A stretch of 64,000 nt of DNA from RGIG4034 sp045628945 (GCA_045628945.1 JAZQQG010000025.1:1-64000); one strand, 5' to 3'. Positions 8,501 to 17,568 are shown, counted from the stretch's first letter. Made by a program: numbers and translations. The notes: generated by a model not told the origin, from the letters alone.

Positions 8501-11350
8501 CTACTCAAAGTCACGCTCGCGCAAAATAATCATATCCTCTGCATCATACCGCTTCGAAGACAACAATGCCCAGAAATGTCGCAGGTTCTTACGGTTTGCA
8601 CTCCAGATTGCTTCATCCACCAGCTCACGAACCTGTGCAAGCGTCACGCTCTTCTTGCCGGCGCTCAGTTCATCGATTCGCTGCTGCAGTGCAAGCATTC
8701 CCAGATCGTCAATGCCGTATTCTTTTTCGTATGCGTACTTCTTGCCGTAGCGGGCCAATGCCTGCGCATCCAACATCGCAATGTTAATTCGTGCATTGAA
8801 GTACTCCTGAATGCGATGATCAATGATAATCAGCTTACGCATCGCACGTTTGGAATCGCATAAAACAATCAGGATGCCCTTCCCCTCGTTGTTGATGTAA
8901 CGGATCATCTTCTTGACCGCGTTCTCATCCATATCGCCGCAACGCTCGACAATCAGGGCTCCGTTGTCCAGCTTCGACAGAACCATCTCGATGTCCTTGC
9001 GGTTCAGGGCCTCACCGGTAATCTTGGCTACCTTGCCGGAGAAATTCTCCTCATTTGCCTGGAAGTTCTTAATTAACGTCTTGGCAACCGAGGTCGTCTC
9101 CGCATCCTTATCACCGGTAATCATCACGTTACCCGTGTAAGAGGCAAGGCTCATCTTCTCCAGTGCCAGCGTAATCTGCTTCTTCATATTGTCGGACGAA
9201 ACCGTATGTCCGAAGAAGGCCTTCTCATCCTCGCTGATATTCGAATCCTTGTCCAAGGAAACCTTCGGGTTAATTGCCGCCTTAAAAGAGGACGGTGCCG
9301 ACTTCTCGGGGCCATTCTCCTCGGAAGTATTCTCTGACTCGGAATTCTCATCGGACTCCCCGGAGACTCCCTCTTCGGAAGTACTCTCCTCAGAAGTACT
9401 CTCTTCAGAGGTGCTCTCTTCGGAAGCGCTCTCCGCAAGATTGCTCTCGGTGCTATCCTCCGCAAGGGCTTCCTCCTCACTTAAGGCTTCCGAGATATCT
9501 CCCATCTCGCCGGTAAAATCTAAGCCGGGTACGCGGTGCTCACGCACAGGCTCTTCTTCCTCTTCTTCCTCTTCCTCTGCGGGTGCCGGCGCAGGTTCCT
9601 CGGTAATCTCCTCCTCAGAGATTTCTTCTTCGGCAATCTCCTCCTCGGAGGTTTCTTCCTCGGCAACTTCCTCAGCAGATACCGATACAGGCTCTTCGGC
9701 AATCTCTTCTACGCCGTCGTCTGCATCCTCCGACTGCTCTTCCGCCATTTCCTCAGGCGCAGTTTCTGAAGGTGCTTCAGCAGACTCTTCTGCAGGCTCT
9801 TCTGCAGACTCTTCTGCAGACTCTTCTGCGGACTCTTCTACGGACTCCTCCGTTACTTCCTCGATCTCAGTTTCTGCAGAGGTTTCTTCTCCGCCGTCTA
9901 CCAGCGAAGGATCCACATCCTCCATCGTCTCGGTTATGGTCGAATCCTCATCGGCATTCTCCCAACGGGCGATGTTCTGTCTTGCAATCTCTGCATCCGC
10001 AACCGCTTCCATCTCGGCAAGCGTCGCGTTATTGTCTACCACAGAGAAGCCGTACATCATAACGCGGGTCTGATCGCGTAACATGCGCGACAGCTCTTCC
10101 TCACGTTTCTTCGCAAGTTCCTCCTTGGTCTTTTCCCATTCGGCTAAGATGTCTTCAATATTCAACTGGCCGGTAATCTGCTTCTCGATAAGCGTTGAAT
10201 CCGGCACGACCATACTGATCTGACCGTCATAATCCTGCGTCAGCTTATCGGCGAATCGCTCCGGTACTTCTTCGTGCATGTCAACCAGTGTCATCGGGTT
10301 ATCGTGGATTACTTCCCCGTCTTCGTTTAGCATCGGATTGGTCACGGGCTTCGCTTCCTTAAGCGGTGCGGTGGCCAATGCGGCATCCGGATCCGACATC
10401 GTCGCAAACATCGTTTCCTGTACAGGCTCCGGAGTCTCAGCCTCTGCGTCCTGTGCCGGAGTCTGCTCGTCGGACATGAATTCGCGAATCACCTCGCGCT
10501 CAATCGTATCAAAGGTCACGCCTCCCTGAGATTGATTCTCGGAACCACGCATCAGATCCTCCATGTTCCTTGCAATCTCCGCCTGAATATCAATCGTATT
10601 GAACTTATTGTCAACGTCAAAGGTCTTAATCTCAATCTCATCGGTATCGTCGGTAACGCTATGAGGCTCCTCCGGCGCAGTCTCTTCCTGGTTCTGCGCA
10701 AGCTTCGCCGCACGGTTCAAAAGAGCACGACGATGTGCCTGTTCATACATCTCCTGCTGGGTCGGCGTCAAAGGCTCATGCAGCATCTTAAGCTCCATCG
10801 CCTTCATGACATACTTGCCGGTACCGATCCAAAGAATCATCTCGTCACATTCTTCCACGCAACGGGTCACCTGTCCGGTCTGATGATACAGATAAGCAAG
10901 CTCATACCACCACTTCTCACGACGGTCTTTTTCCTTGAACTCCTTCAATACCTCGATACGTTCCTCCAGGCTGACGCCCTGCGCTTCGTAAAGCTTGTAA
11001 AGAAGGATATAACGACCGCTGTCGTTCGGTGCGCTTCGCACAAATTCCTTGTAGTACTCCACTGCCTGAACATAATCCCCGAGTCGAATGGAGACATCAC
11101 ACAAAGAGTAGAGAATCGAACGGCTTCCGGGACAACGTTCATAAGCCAGGGCGAGAACGTCCCGGCAATGATCAAAGCGCTTATTTATCTTATAGATGTC
11201 GCTCACGAGAGTCAGCATATCTACGCTTTTTACACGCGACCAATCAATCGTGTCCGCCACTCGCATGGCAGCGACATATTCTTTTTCATTAATCAGCTCA
11301 CGGATCTCTTCGGCCCGCTGTCTGTACTCGTACTTATCCAAGGTTTCCAC
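8501..11350 (-). CDS. TPR protein with long acidic repeat region and degenerate AAA-like C-terminal domain
   Basis: A 949-residue cytoplasmic protein in three parts. Residues 1-210 are helical TPR-like repeats. Residues about 230-700 are low complexity, rich in Glu, Ser and Ala, with 'EESTSEEST' and 'EESAEESAEE' tandems. Residues about 710-949 resemble the CbxX/SpoVK group of AAA+ ATPases ('FFGHTVSSDNMKKQI...YTGNVMITGD'). The phosphate loop reads GDKDAETTS instead of GxxGTGKT and the Walker B stretch reads 'GALIVERCGD', so ATP hydrolysis is doubtful. I do not recognise a named family for the whole protein. A scaffold or adaptor role is a guess. Strong promoter with a dyad at 11377-11421. Confidence 0.85.
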   Translation of the reverse strand: METLDKYEYRQRAEEIRELINEKEYVAAMRVADTIDWSRVKSVDMLTLVSDIYKINKRFDHCRDVLALAYERCPGSRSILYSLCDVSIRLGDYVQAVEYYKEFVRSAPNDSGRYILLYKLYEAQGVSLEERIEVLKEFKEKDRREKWWYELAYLYHQTGQVTRCVEECDEMILWIGTGKYVMKAMELKMLHEPLTPTQQEMYEQAHRRALLNRAAKLAQNQEETAPEEPHSVTDDTDEIEIKTFDVDNKFNTIDIQAEIARNMEDLMRGSENQSQGGVTFDTIEREVIREFMSDEQTPAQDAEAETPEPVQETMFATMSDPDAALATAPLKEAKPVTNPMLNEDGEVIHDNPMTLVDMHEEVPERFADKLTQDYDGQISMVVPDSTLIEKQITGQLNIEDILAEWEKTKEELAKKREEELSRMLRDQTRVMMYGFSVVDNNATLAEMEAVADAEIARQNIARWENADEDSTITETMEDVDPSLVDGGEETSAETEIEEVTEESVEESAEESAEESAEEPAEESAEAPSETAPEEMAEEQSEDADDGVEEIAEEPVSVSAEEVAEEETSEEEIAEEEISEEEITEEPAPAPAEEEEEEEEEPVREHRVPGLDFTGEMGDISEALSEEEALAEDSTESNLAESASEESTSEESTSEESTSEEGVSGESDENSESENTSEENGPEKSAPSSFKAAINPKVSLDKDSNISEDEKAFFGHTVSSDNMKKQITLALEKMSLASYTGNVMITGDKDAETTSVAKTLIKNFQANEENFSGKVAKITGEALNRKDIEMVLSKLDNGALIVERCGDMDENAVKKMIRYINNEGKGILIVLCDSKRAMRKLIIIDHRIQEYFNARINIAMLDAQALARYGKKYAYEKEYGIDDLGMLALQQRIDELSAGKKSVTLAQVRELVDEAIWSANRKNLRHFWALLSSKRYDAEDMIILRERDFE
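9372..9431 (-). repeat. 15-bp coding tandem repeats (Glu/Ser-rich)
   Basis: Four units of about 15 bases of the type TCTTCGGAAGTACTC encode repeated SEEST-like peptides in the acidic region of the TPR protein. Copy number is likely to vary between strains through slippage. Confidence 0.7.
9780..9842 (-). repeat. 12-bp coding tandem repeats (Ala-Glu-Glu-Ser)
   Basis: About five units of 12 bases of the type GACTCTTCTGCA encode AEES repeats in the acidic region of the TPR protein. Low complexity alone explains the long open frame on the opposite strand here. Confidence 0.7.
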
Positions 11351-11376
11351 CCCTTTTTCTTGTTGCTACGGATAAA

Positions 11377-11421
11377 ACACTATACCAAATATAGTGTATC
11401 ACAGCAAACAAGGGATGTCAA
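11377..11421 (-). promoter_or_regulatory. Promoter of the TPR-protein gene with dyad over the -10 box
   Basis: On the minus strand TTGACA (11421-11416), a 17-base spacer and TACACT (11398-11393) make a near-consensus promoter. The inverted repeat ACACTATA-CCAAA-TATAGTGT (11377-11397 on plus) covers the -10 box and start point, which is typical for a repressor operator. Confidence 0.65.
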
Positions 11422-11463
11422 AAAAATATGTGGCTTTTTTCGGCCGTTTTCGCCGTATTTTTC

Positions 11464-12327
11464 CTAGTTTTTCCGAAGCGTATTTGCCAAAAGAGCAAAC
11501 TCCTCCAACGTCAATGCTTCGCCCCGAATCGTCGGCGACCAGCCGAGAATCTCCAAGGCTTTGGCAACCCCTTCCTTCGTCACGCCCGGAATTCCGCCGT
11601 TTGCCAGGGAATTCGTTAACGTCTTGCGTCTCTGATTAAAGGTTGCCCGAATCAGCGCAAACAGGAATCTCTCATCGTTTACTTCCACCGGAGGATTCGG
11701 ATAACGTTCCAAACGAATCACCGCACTGCCGACATTCGGCCGGGGCATAAAGCAGGTGGGAGGAACCAGCAAACAAGTCTCCGGCTTCGCATAGTACTGC
11801 ACCGCAAGAGAAAGAGCACCGTAATCCTTCGTTCCCGGTCCGACCTGCATGCGGTCCGCCACCTCTTTCTGCACCATGATGGTAACCGATTCCAAGGGCA
11901 CACCGCTCTCAAAAAGCTCCATAATAATCGGCGTCGTGATGTAATAGGGGAGATTTGCCACCACCTTAATCGGCTTTCCCCCGTTTCGTTCTTCGGCAAG
12001 CGCTCGGATGTCCACCTTCAGAACATCCTCATTTAACACGGTCACATTCTCGTAGGAAGACAGGGTGTCCGCAAGAATCGGAATCAGTGCCTTGTCAATC
12101 TCCACCGCGACAACTTCCCTTGCATGCTCACAAAGATACTGGGTCAGGGTTCCGATGCCGGGACCGATTTCGAGCACAAAATCCTCCGGAGTAATCTCCG
12201 CCGCTGCCACGATTCCTTCCAGAATATTCGAATCAATTAGGAAGTTCTGCCCGAACTTGTTCTGAAAATTAAAATGATATTTATCAAGCACCGCAATGGT
12301 GCTCGTAGGATTACCTAACGATGCCAT
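11464..12327 (-). CDS. rsmA: 16S rRNA (adenine1518/1519-N6)-dimethyltransferase
   Basis: A 287-residue KsgA/RsmA enzyme that dimethylates two adenines in the last helix of 16S rRNA during small-subunit assembly. It shows 'NKFGQNFLIDSNI' near the N-terminus, SAM motif I 'LEIGPGIGTLT' (about 67), motif IV 'NLPYYITTPI' (about 125) and the C-terminal helical domain with 'FNQRRKTLTNSL'. It is two bases downstream of tatD, the usual neighbour order in Firmicutes. Confidence 0.97.
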   Translation of the reverse strand: MASLGNPTSTIAVLDKYHFNFQNKFGQNFLIDSNILEGIVAAAEITPEDFVLEIGPGIGTLTQYLCEHAREVVAVEIDKALIPILADTLSSYENVTVLNEDVLKVDIRALAEERNGGKPIKVVANLPYYITTPIIMELFESGVPLESVTIMVQKEVADRMQVGPGTKDYGALSLAVQYYAKPETCLLVPPTCFMPRPNVGSAVIRLERYPNPPVEVNDERFLFALIRATFNQRRKTLTNSLANGGIPGVTKEGVAKALEILGWSPTIRGEALTLEEFALLANTLRKN

Positions 12328-12329
12328 AA

Positions 12330-13106
12330 TTATTCTCCCTCAAGATGATATAAGCGAAGTGCATTCTCATAGAGAATCGGCGCCACCTCTTCGGCGCTCA
12401 TTCCCTTAAGCGCCGCAATTTCCTCAATGATATAGGTGATATTCGAGGAGTCGTTTCGCGATCCGCGATGCGGAACCGGTGCCAGATACGGGCAGTCCGT
12501 CTCCGTTACGATGGAAGTCAAGGGCGTTGCCTCCACCACCTCTTTCAACACGCGGCCGTTCTTGAAGGTAACCACTCCTCCTACGCCGATATAAAACCCA
12601 AGCTTCACATATTCCGCCGCGACCTCCTTGGAGCCGGAGAAGCAATGAATAACGCCACCCACCTGTGAAGCATTCGTCTCCCGGATAATTCGCAGTGTCT
12701 CCTCCGTAGCCTCACGGGAATGAACCACGATCGGAAGCTTCGCTTCCTTTGCGACTTCAATCTGTCTGCAAAACCACCGACGCTGTGCTTCTTTATTGTC
12801 CGTATGCCAATAGTAATCCAGACCGATCTCTCCGATTGCCACTACACGCTCATCCTTCGCATGCTCCAACAACCACTGCATATCCGCTTCGGTAAGATTT
12901 GTAATCTCGTCCGGATGCACCCCGATTGCTCCATAGAAAAAAGGATATTCCCGCAGCAGTTCCACCGTCCTGCGGCTACTGTCCATACTCGCTCCGATAT
13001 TCACCATATGTTCCACGCCGGCCTCGTGAATTCGGGAAATCAACTCCCCCCGATCCTCGCGATACGCCTCGTCATCATAATGCGAATGAGTATCAAAAAT
13101 ACGCAT
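12330..13106 (-). CDS. tatD: TatD family metal-dependent deoxyribonuclease
   Basis: A 258-residue TIM-barrel hydrolase. It has the opening metal motif 'DTHSHYDD', 'GAIGVHPDE', 'AIGEIGLDYYW', 'VVHSREA', 'GGVIHCFSGS' and the terminal 'TETDCPYLAP'. TatD proteins are 3'-5' DNases/RNases, and this is the YcfH/YabD-type seen next to rsmA in Firmicutes. A 'TTTGGAG' binding site precedes ATG. It forms an operon with rsmA. Confidence 0.94.
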   Translation of the reverse strand: MRIFDTHSHYDDEAYREDRGELISRIHEAGVEHMVNIGASMDSSRRTVELLREYPFFYGAIGVHPDEITNLTEADMQWLLEHAKDERVVAIGEIGLDYYWHTDNKEAQRRWFCRQIEVAKEAKLPIVVHSREATEETLRIIRETNASQVGGVIHCFSGSKEVAAEYVKLGFYIGVGGVVTFKNGRVLKEVVEATPLTSIVTETDCPYLAPVPHRGSRNDSSNITYIIEEIAALKGMSAEEVAPILYENALRLYHLEGE

Positions 13107-13140
13107 TTATTTAACTCCAAAAAAATTTTTAAAAAAGTAC

Positions 13141-13169
13141 TTGCATTCTTAGAAACAGTATAATATAAT
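13141..13169 (+). promoter_or_regulatory. Promoter of the tRNA-Lys gene
   Basis: TTGCAT (13141-13146), a 17-base spacer and TATAAT (13164-13169) lie 25 bases ahead of the tRNA 5' end. Confidence 0.8.
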
Positions 13170-13193
13170 CAGTCTTGCGTTGTAAAGAGAAAC

Positions 13194-13266
13194 GCACCGC
13201 TAGCTCAGTTGGTAGAGCACCTGACTCTTAATCAGGGTGTCCAGGGTTCGAGCCCCTGGCGGTGCA
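13194..13266 (+). tRNA. tRNA-Lys (anticodon CTT)
   Basis: A 73-base cloverleaf. Acceptor arms GCACCGC and GCGGTGC pair over seven bases with discriminator A. The D-arm is GCTCAGTTGGTAGAGC. The anticodon stem CCTGA/TCAGG encloses the loop CTCTTAA, giving anticodon CTT (codon AAG). The T-arm is CAGGGTTCGAGCCCCTG. The 3' CCA is not encoded. It stands alone with its own promoter and terminator. Confidence 0.97.
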
Positions 13267-13271
13267 CTAAA

Positions 13272-13316
13272 GAATCGGTTTTGGAGACATATGAGCTCCG
13301 GGGTCGGTTCTTTTTT
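13272..13316 (+). terminator. Terminator of tRNA-Lys
   Basis: The arms 13272-13286 and 13296-13310 pair over 15 bases if G-U pairs are counted, and a run of T follows to 13316. It lies five bases beyond the tRNA. Confidence 0.8.
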
Positions 13317-13359
13317 ATTACTTGTTACCGTAGGTTTACCTGCTTAGGAGAAGTGCAGA

Positions 13360-14364
13360 ATGAACGATACCGCTACGAATTACTGGTCCAAAGAAGTAAC
13401 CTCCTGCCTCAAGGGCTATCTGTGCATATGCATCCTAATTCATCATCTGTACCAGTTCACCGGTTTCTTCGCACACTCTTATTTTGGGCATTTTCTGAGC
13501 TTGTTAGGCTCATGGTCCGCATCCCTTTTCCTTTTTCTTTCGGGATACGGTCTCTTCTATTCCTACCTTCACAATCGCGATCATTACCTTCGGACTTTCT
13601 TAAGACATCGTTTTCTTCCTTTGTACGGAGTATATCTTCTCTTAAATGCAATGAGTTTTCTTGCATTTCCCCAGACCTTTTCGGTCTCCCTCGTTCTGCG
13701 ATCCATTCTTCTGGTGGATACCGCCATTGGTTTCGGTTGGTTCTTCCTAACAATATTTGCACTCTATCTTCTTTTTTATCTTTCTTTCCGATTCGTAAGC
13801 AAACCCGCTATTGGTTTCGGAATTTTTTGTGCTCTGGCCACATTCTATGGTTATGCATGTTATCTCAATAATCGTCGTTACTTGGTCCTCCTGCCATTTC
13901 TTTTTGGAATGCTTATTGCAAGGTTCAAAAAACAACTCGACAAAATTATGGAACGATATGTATGGCTTTTACTGTTCGGTTCGTTTATTGTATTCTTTAC
14001 TTTTTATATGATTCATGTTTGTTCGGTGGTAATGGCGCTTTTCACGCTTCCCACCGCTTCCTACCTTGCCCTAGGCTGCCTATCTGATCTTGCAATGGCG
14101 CTCTTCGTCATGAGTTTCTGCTACCTGATTGGACGTACCAATTGTCCGATTCTTATCAATCCGATTAGCAAAGGTCTATCCGCCATCTCGTTAGAGATAT
14201 ACGGTTGTCAGGCGATGGTTCTCTTCCGCTTATATCCTCATTTGGGCAACAGTTGGCTTTTCGTTCTGTGTAGTCTGGCCATTATCCTCGTGCTCGCTTT
14301 GGGCGTACATCTATTACAAATCGGATTTACAATGGTACTTCGTCGCCTACGCAGCCGGCGTTAG
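13360..14364 (+). CDS. Membrane-bound acyltransferase family 3 protein
   Basis: A 334-residue polytopic protein with about ten hydrophobic segments. The start 'KEVTSCLKGYLCICILIHHLYQF' and the following 'WSASLFLFLSGYGLFYSY' match the acyltransferase-3 (OafA/NodX-like) pattern, including the histidine in the first helix needed for acyl transfer. Such proteins O-acetylate cell-surface polysaccharides. It follows the tRNA terminator by about 40 bases. The substrate cannot be told. Confidence 0.85.
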   Translation: MNDTATNYWSKEVTSCLKGYLCICILIHHLYQFTGFFAHSYFGHFLSLLGSWSASLFLFLSGYGLFYSYLHNRDHYLRTFLRHRFLPLYGVYLLLNAMSFLAFPQTFSVSLVLRSILLVDTAIGFGWFFLTIFALYLLFYLSFRFVSKPAIGFGIFCALATFYGYACYLNNRRYLVLLPFLFGMLIARFKKQLDKIMERYVWLLLFGSFIVFFTFYMIHVCSVVMALFTLPTASYLALGCLSDLAMALFVMSFCYLIGRTNCPILINPISKGLSAISLEIYGCQAMVLFRLYPHLGNSWLFVLCSLAIILVLALGVHLLQIGFTMVLRRLRSRR

Positions 14365-14441
14365 GGCTTTCCACTTCTTTCTATTTTTGCTATACTACAA
14401 AAGAAAAGCCCTTCTGAAATCCCTTTAGAAAAGAGAACCCT

Positions 14442-14738
14442 ATGAAGATTACATCGGATGATATTTTTCACTTTAATTTCTATACCTATAAGAAGCCCTT
14501 CAAGGGAAGCTGCGAGGGCATGCGATATCGCATTCGTATGAACAAGCGCGAGTTAGAGACCGAGACCGACGGCAAGAAGGACGAGGAGAAGTTCTTTGAG
14601 GTCCATACCTGGCCGGAGCCTTACAGCTTTGAGGCGACGGACCCCGAGCTCATTACCCTTCGGGAATTCCCCTTTAATGAGGAGGGGTATGGCGAAGTGA
14701 TTGAATACCTGAATGCCAAGCTTACCGACTATCAATAG
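14442..14738 (+). CDS. Small conserved-looking hypothetical protein
   Basis: A 98-residue soluble, charged protein without signal peptide or membrane segment. It starts 'MKITSDDIFHFNFYTYKKPFKGSCEGMRY' and contains 'VHTWPEPYSFEATD'. I do not recognise the family. The reading frame is convincing because it ends just before a strong terminator and codon use resembles the neighbours. The upstream AAAGAGAA is a weak ribosome binding site. Confidence 0.7.
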   Translation: MKITSDDIFHFNFYTYKKPFKGSCEGMRYRIRMNKRELETETDGKKDEEKFFEVHTWPEPYSFEATDPELITLREFPFNEEGYGEVIEYLNAKLTDYQ

Positions 14739-14749
14739 CGTTACCGACG

Positions 14750-14782
14750 AAAAGAGCCCCGCATACCGCAGGGCTCTTTTTT
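14750..14782. terminator. Bidirectional terminator between convergent genes
   Basis: AAAAGAGCCC and GGGCTCTTTT pair around a short GC-containing loop. It serves the plus-strand small gene and the minus-strand glycosyltransferase gene, which converge here. Confidence 0.88.
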
Positions 14783-16031
14783 ACATGGATTCATAGATAT
14801 TCAGAAGGGTCTGATAATTCTCCTCGGGAGAAACGATCTTCGCTATATTCCCTTTTCCGGCTGCAGAGAAGCTCTGCGCCAGCTCATCGTCTTCAAAAAT
14901 CCGACGAATATAGTAAGCAAGCATATACGGCTCATCCGCAGGATAGGCATATCCGTCAACGCCCTGTATCAGACGATTCGTTACGCCGCCGACATAGGAT
15001 ACCACCGCGGGCACGCCTAAGATTTTCGCTTCGCTTAAGGAGTTGCTTTCATTCTCTATCGAGGAGCAATTGGCAAACACATGGCACTTACGAAGGCGTT
15101 CATACATCTCTTCTTCGTTCAGGTACCCTAAGAAGCTCACATGGTCCTCCAGACCGTACTTTCGCATCAGCCGACCCAGATAACGATGGTAATAGGAACG
15201 CCGAATTCGATCATGAAAACTCGTTGATAACGGAGAGGCTCCGGTCGTATAGAGGTGGACATCCGGATAGTCTTTGACCAGGTCTGCCAATGCCTCCAGC
15301 ATCAGATGGAACCCCTTCAGCGGCCATGCACACTGACTTACCATAATCGAATGTCTCTCGCAAGTCCCAAGGCTCCACCCCTCACCATAAAAGGCCGGAC
15401 GCAAGGTCTCATTACAGGTATGATAGTGAATCTTCGGATTCAATCGCTCCACGCAGGCACGATCCCAATCCGTACGTCCGATCACATGGGAAATCATGCG
15501 AATCGTCTTCTCTTCATACATGCCACGCTTACGAAAATCCCGCTTCTGGGAAGCAACATTCCCGCGAACAATATCTTTAATCGTAATGCCACGAACCACT
15601 TTCTGCGGCAAATACGCATCATGGTGCATCGCAATATACAGAGAAAGGCCTTGAATATTCATTACCACCCGGTCAATAAGGCCGACTTCCTTGGCCGCCT
15701 GCGCCATAGCGTAGGAATGGGGATACTCGGTCCCGAACAGATGAATAATGTCCGGCTGATACTCCTTCAGAATTGCCTCAAATTCCCCTACCTGTGCCTT
15801 CGAGTAGCCCTGTTTACGATTCTCGCGATAGCTCACAAAGGTTGTATTGCCAATGGTCGTACTGCATTTCTCCGGATTCGGAAAAAGATAGATTAACGAA
15901 TACTCCTCCGACTGCGACAACTGGCGATAGATTCCCTCTATCCAGCTCTCCGGCTTATTCTTCGGCACTCCAAGCTTCTCGCAAGCCTCCGGAAGCAATG
16001 TATTGCATACCCATAAGATTCTTTTTTTCAC
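14781..16031 (-). CDS. Glycosyltransferase family 4 (GT-B fold)
   Basis: A 416-residue GT-B glycosyltransferase. The acceptor domain covers about 1-200 ('PDIIHLFGTEYPHSYAMA'). The donor domain has 'SQCAWPLKGFHLMLEAL', 'VSFLGYLNEEEMYERL' and the E-x7-E motif 'IENESNSLSEAKILGVP'. It probably transfers a sugar onto a surface glycan. It starts one base after the aminotransferase stop, so the two are cotranscribed, although no functional link is evident. Confidence 0.9.
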   Translation of the reverse strand: MKKRILWVCNTLLPEACEKLGVPKNKPESWIEGIYRQLSQSEEYSLIYLFPNPEKCSTTIGNTTFVSYRENRKQGYSKAQVGEFEAILKEYQPDIIHLFGTEYPHSYAMAQAAKEVGLIDRVVMNIQGLSLYIAMHHDAYLPQKVVRGITIKDIVRGNVASQKRDFRKRGMYEEKTIRMISHVIGRTDWDRACVERLNPKIHYHTCNETLRPAFYGEGWSLGTCERHSIMVSQCAWPLKGFHLMLEALADLVKDYPDVHLYTTGASPLSTSFHDRIRRSYYHRYLGRLMRKYGLEDHVSFLGYLNEEEMYERLRKCHVFANCSSIENESNSLSEAKILGVPAVVSYVGGVTNRLIQGVDGYAYPADEPYMLAYYIRRIFEDDELAQSFSAAGKGNIAKIVSPEENYQTLLNIYESM

Positions 16032-16032
16032 A

Positions 16033-17568
16033 CTATTCTCCCTGATGGTAATACTGCAGGAAATTGCCTAACTTGCCAAGGGCTTCCTCCAGCACCTCAA
16101 CTCTCGGTAAAAAGACAACGCGGAAATGGTCCGGCTCCTTCCAGTTGAAACCGCTACCCTGAACGATCAAAACATGCTTCTGCTTTAAGAAGTCAAGAGC
16201 AAACTTTACGTCATCGGTAATACCGAACTTCTTCACATCCAGCTTCGGGAATGCATAGAAGGCCGCCTGAGGTTTCACACAGCTAACGCCGGGAATCGAG
16301 TTCAGGAGCTTATATACGCACTCTCTCTGCTCATAGATACGTCCGCCGGGCACCACATAGCTCTTTACACTCTGGTGGCCGCCAAGCGCCGTCTGTACAA
16401 TGGACTGCGCAGGAACATTCGAACACAGTCTCATATTGGATAACATATTGACACCTGCGATGTAATCCTTGGCAATCTCCTTGTTACCGCTAAGAATCAT
16501 CCAGCCGATACGGAAGCCCGCAATCATATGGGACTTCGACAGGCCGCTGAAGGTTACGCAGAACAGATCGGGAGCCATGGACGCAATCGAAACATGCTGA
16601 AGGCCGTCCATAACCAGGCGATCATAGATCTCATCGGAAAAGATCATCAGCTGGTGCTCACGGGCAATATCAACGATTTCCTGAAGCACCTCGCGGGGAT
16701 ACAGGATACCGGTGGGGTTATTCGGGTTAATGATAACAATTGCCTTCGTGCGGGAATTGATCTTTTTCCGGATATCTGCCATGTCCGGATACCAGTTCGC
16801 CTGCTCGTCACAGATATAGTGTACCACTTTACCGCCGGCAAGGGTAGCCGCAGCCGTCCACAAAGGATAATCCGGGGAGGGAATCAGAATCTCGTCTCCC
16901 TCATCCAGCAATGCCTGCATACTCAAAGAAATCAATTCACTTGCGCCGTTTCCCGTGAAAATATCGTTAATCTCGACATTGGGAATATCCTTTAACTGCG
17001 CATACTGCATGATTGCCTTTCTGGCTGCATAAAGGCCCTTGGAAGGCGAATAGCCTTCACACTGGGTCAACTGATGCTGCATATCGTAGATGACCTCATC
17101 CGGAGTGCGGAAGCCAAAGGGTGCCGGATTTCCGATGTTCAATTTTAAAATCTGCATTCCGTTCTCTTCCATTCGGGTTGCTTCATCTACAACCGGTCCT
17201 CGCACATCATACAACACGTGCTCCAGTTTTTTCGATTTCGTGAAAACACGAACCTTATGCGTATCATTATTCATCTCTGTCTTCTCTCTTTCCGCCAGGG
17301 GAACTTTTCGGGTTCCTGCCTGTGTATTCTGTTCCAGCGTCTTACCGTCCTCGTCCATAAGCCAGGCCGGTTCCACTTCCAATACGGAAGCCAACACCGC
17401 AAGCGCCTCCTTACGAGGAAGGGTCTTGCCGCTCAAATACTGACTCATATGGCTCTTGCCAATCTTCACCCCTGCATCGCTTGCAGGGCTCTCCGCCAGT
17501 CGAATCACATCCGCCTGTTTATAGTTCTTGGCCGCCATGGCCTCCTGTAATCTTTTGGCAAAGCTCAT
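16033..17568 (-). CDS. XRE-type DNA-binding domain fused to alanine aminotransferase (AlaA-like)
   Basis: A 511-residue fusion. Residues 1-71 form an XRE helix-turn-helix ('GKSHMSQYLSGKTLPRKEALAVLASVLEVEP'). Residues 72-110 are a linker. Residues about 111-511 match the class I aminotransferase AlaA closely ('KLEHVLYDVRGPVVDEA', 'LNIGNPAPFGF', 'INPNNPTG'). The PLP lysine is Lys345 in 'SGLSKSHMIAG'. The enzyme part would convert pyruvate and glutamate to alanine and 2-oxoglutarate. The N-terminal part could make it a substrate-sensing regulator. An internal ATG (residue 99) matches the usual start of stand-alone AlaA, so two products are possible. Confidence 0.92.
   Translation of the reverse strand: MSFAKRLQEAMAAKNYKQADVIRLAESPASDAGVKIGKSHMSQYLSGKTLPRKEALAVLASVLEVEPAWLMDEDGKTLEQNTQAGTRKVPLAEREKTEMNNDTHKVRVFTKSKKLEHVLYDVRGPVVDEATRMEENGMQILKLNIGNPAPFGFRTPDEVIYDMQHQLTQCEGYSPSKGLYAARKAIMQYAQLKDIPNVEINDIFTGNGASELISLSMQALLDEGDEILIPSPDYPLWTAAATLAGGKVVHYICDEQANWYPDMADIRKKINSRTKAIVIINPNNPTGILYPREVLQEIVDIAREHQLMIFSDEIYDRLVMDGLQHVSIASMAPDLFCVTFSGLSKSHMIAGFRIGWMILSGNKEIAKDYIAGVNMLSNMRLCSNVPAQSIVQTALGGHQSVKSYVVPGGRIYEQRECVYKLLNSIPGVSCVKPQAAFYAFPKLDVKKFGITDDVKFALDFLKQKHVLIVQGSGFNWKEPDHFRVVFLPRVEVLEEALGKLGNFLQYYHQGE

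Noticed and set aside
9189..10073. 294-residue Ser-rich open frame on the plus strand
   Set aside because: It is the reverse reading of the Glu/Ser/Ala repeats of the TPR protein. Low-complexity DNA keeps several frames open, and it has no family features.
10532..11467. 311-residue plus-strand frame
   Set aside because: It lies wholly opposite the TPR domain of the 949-residue protein and has no ribosome binding site or recognisable motif.
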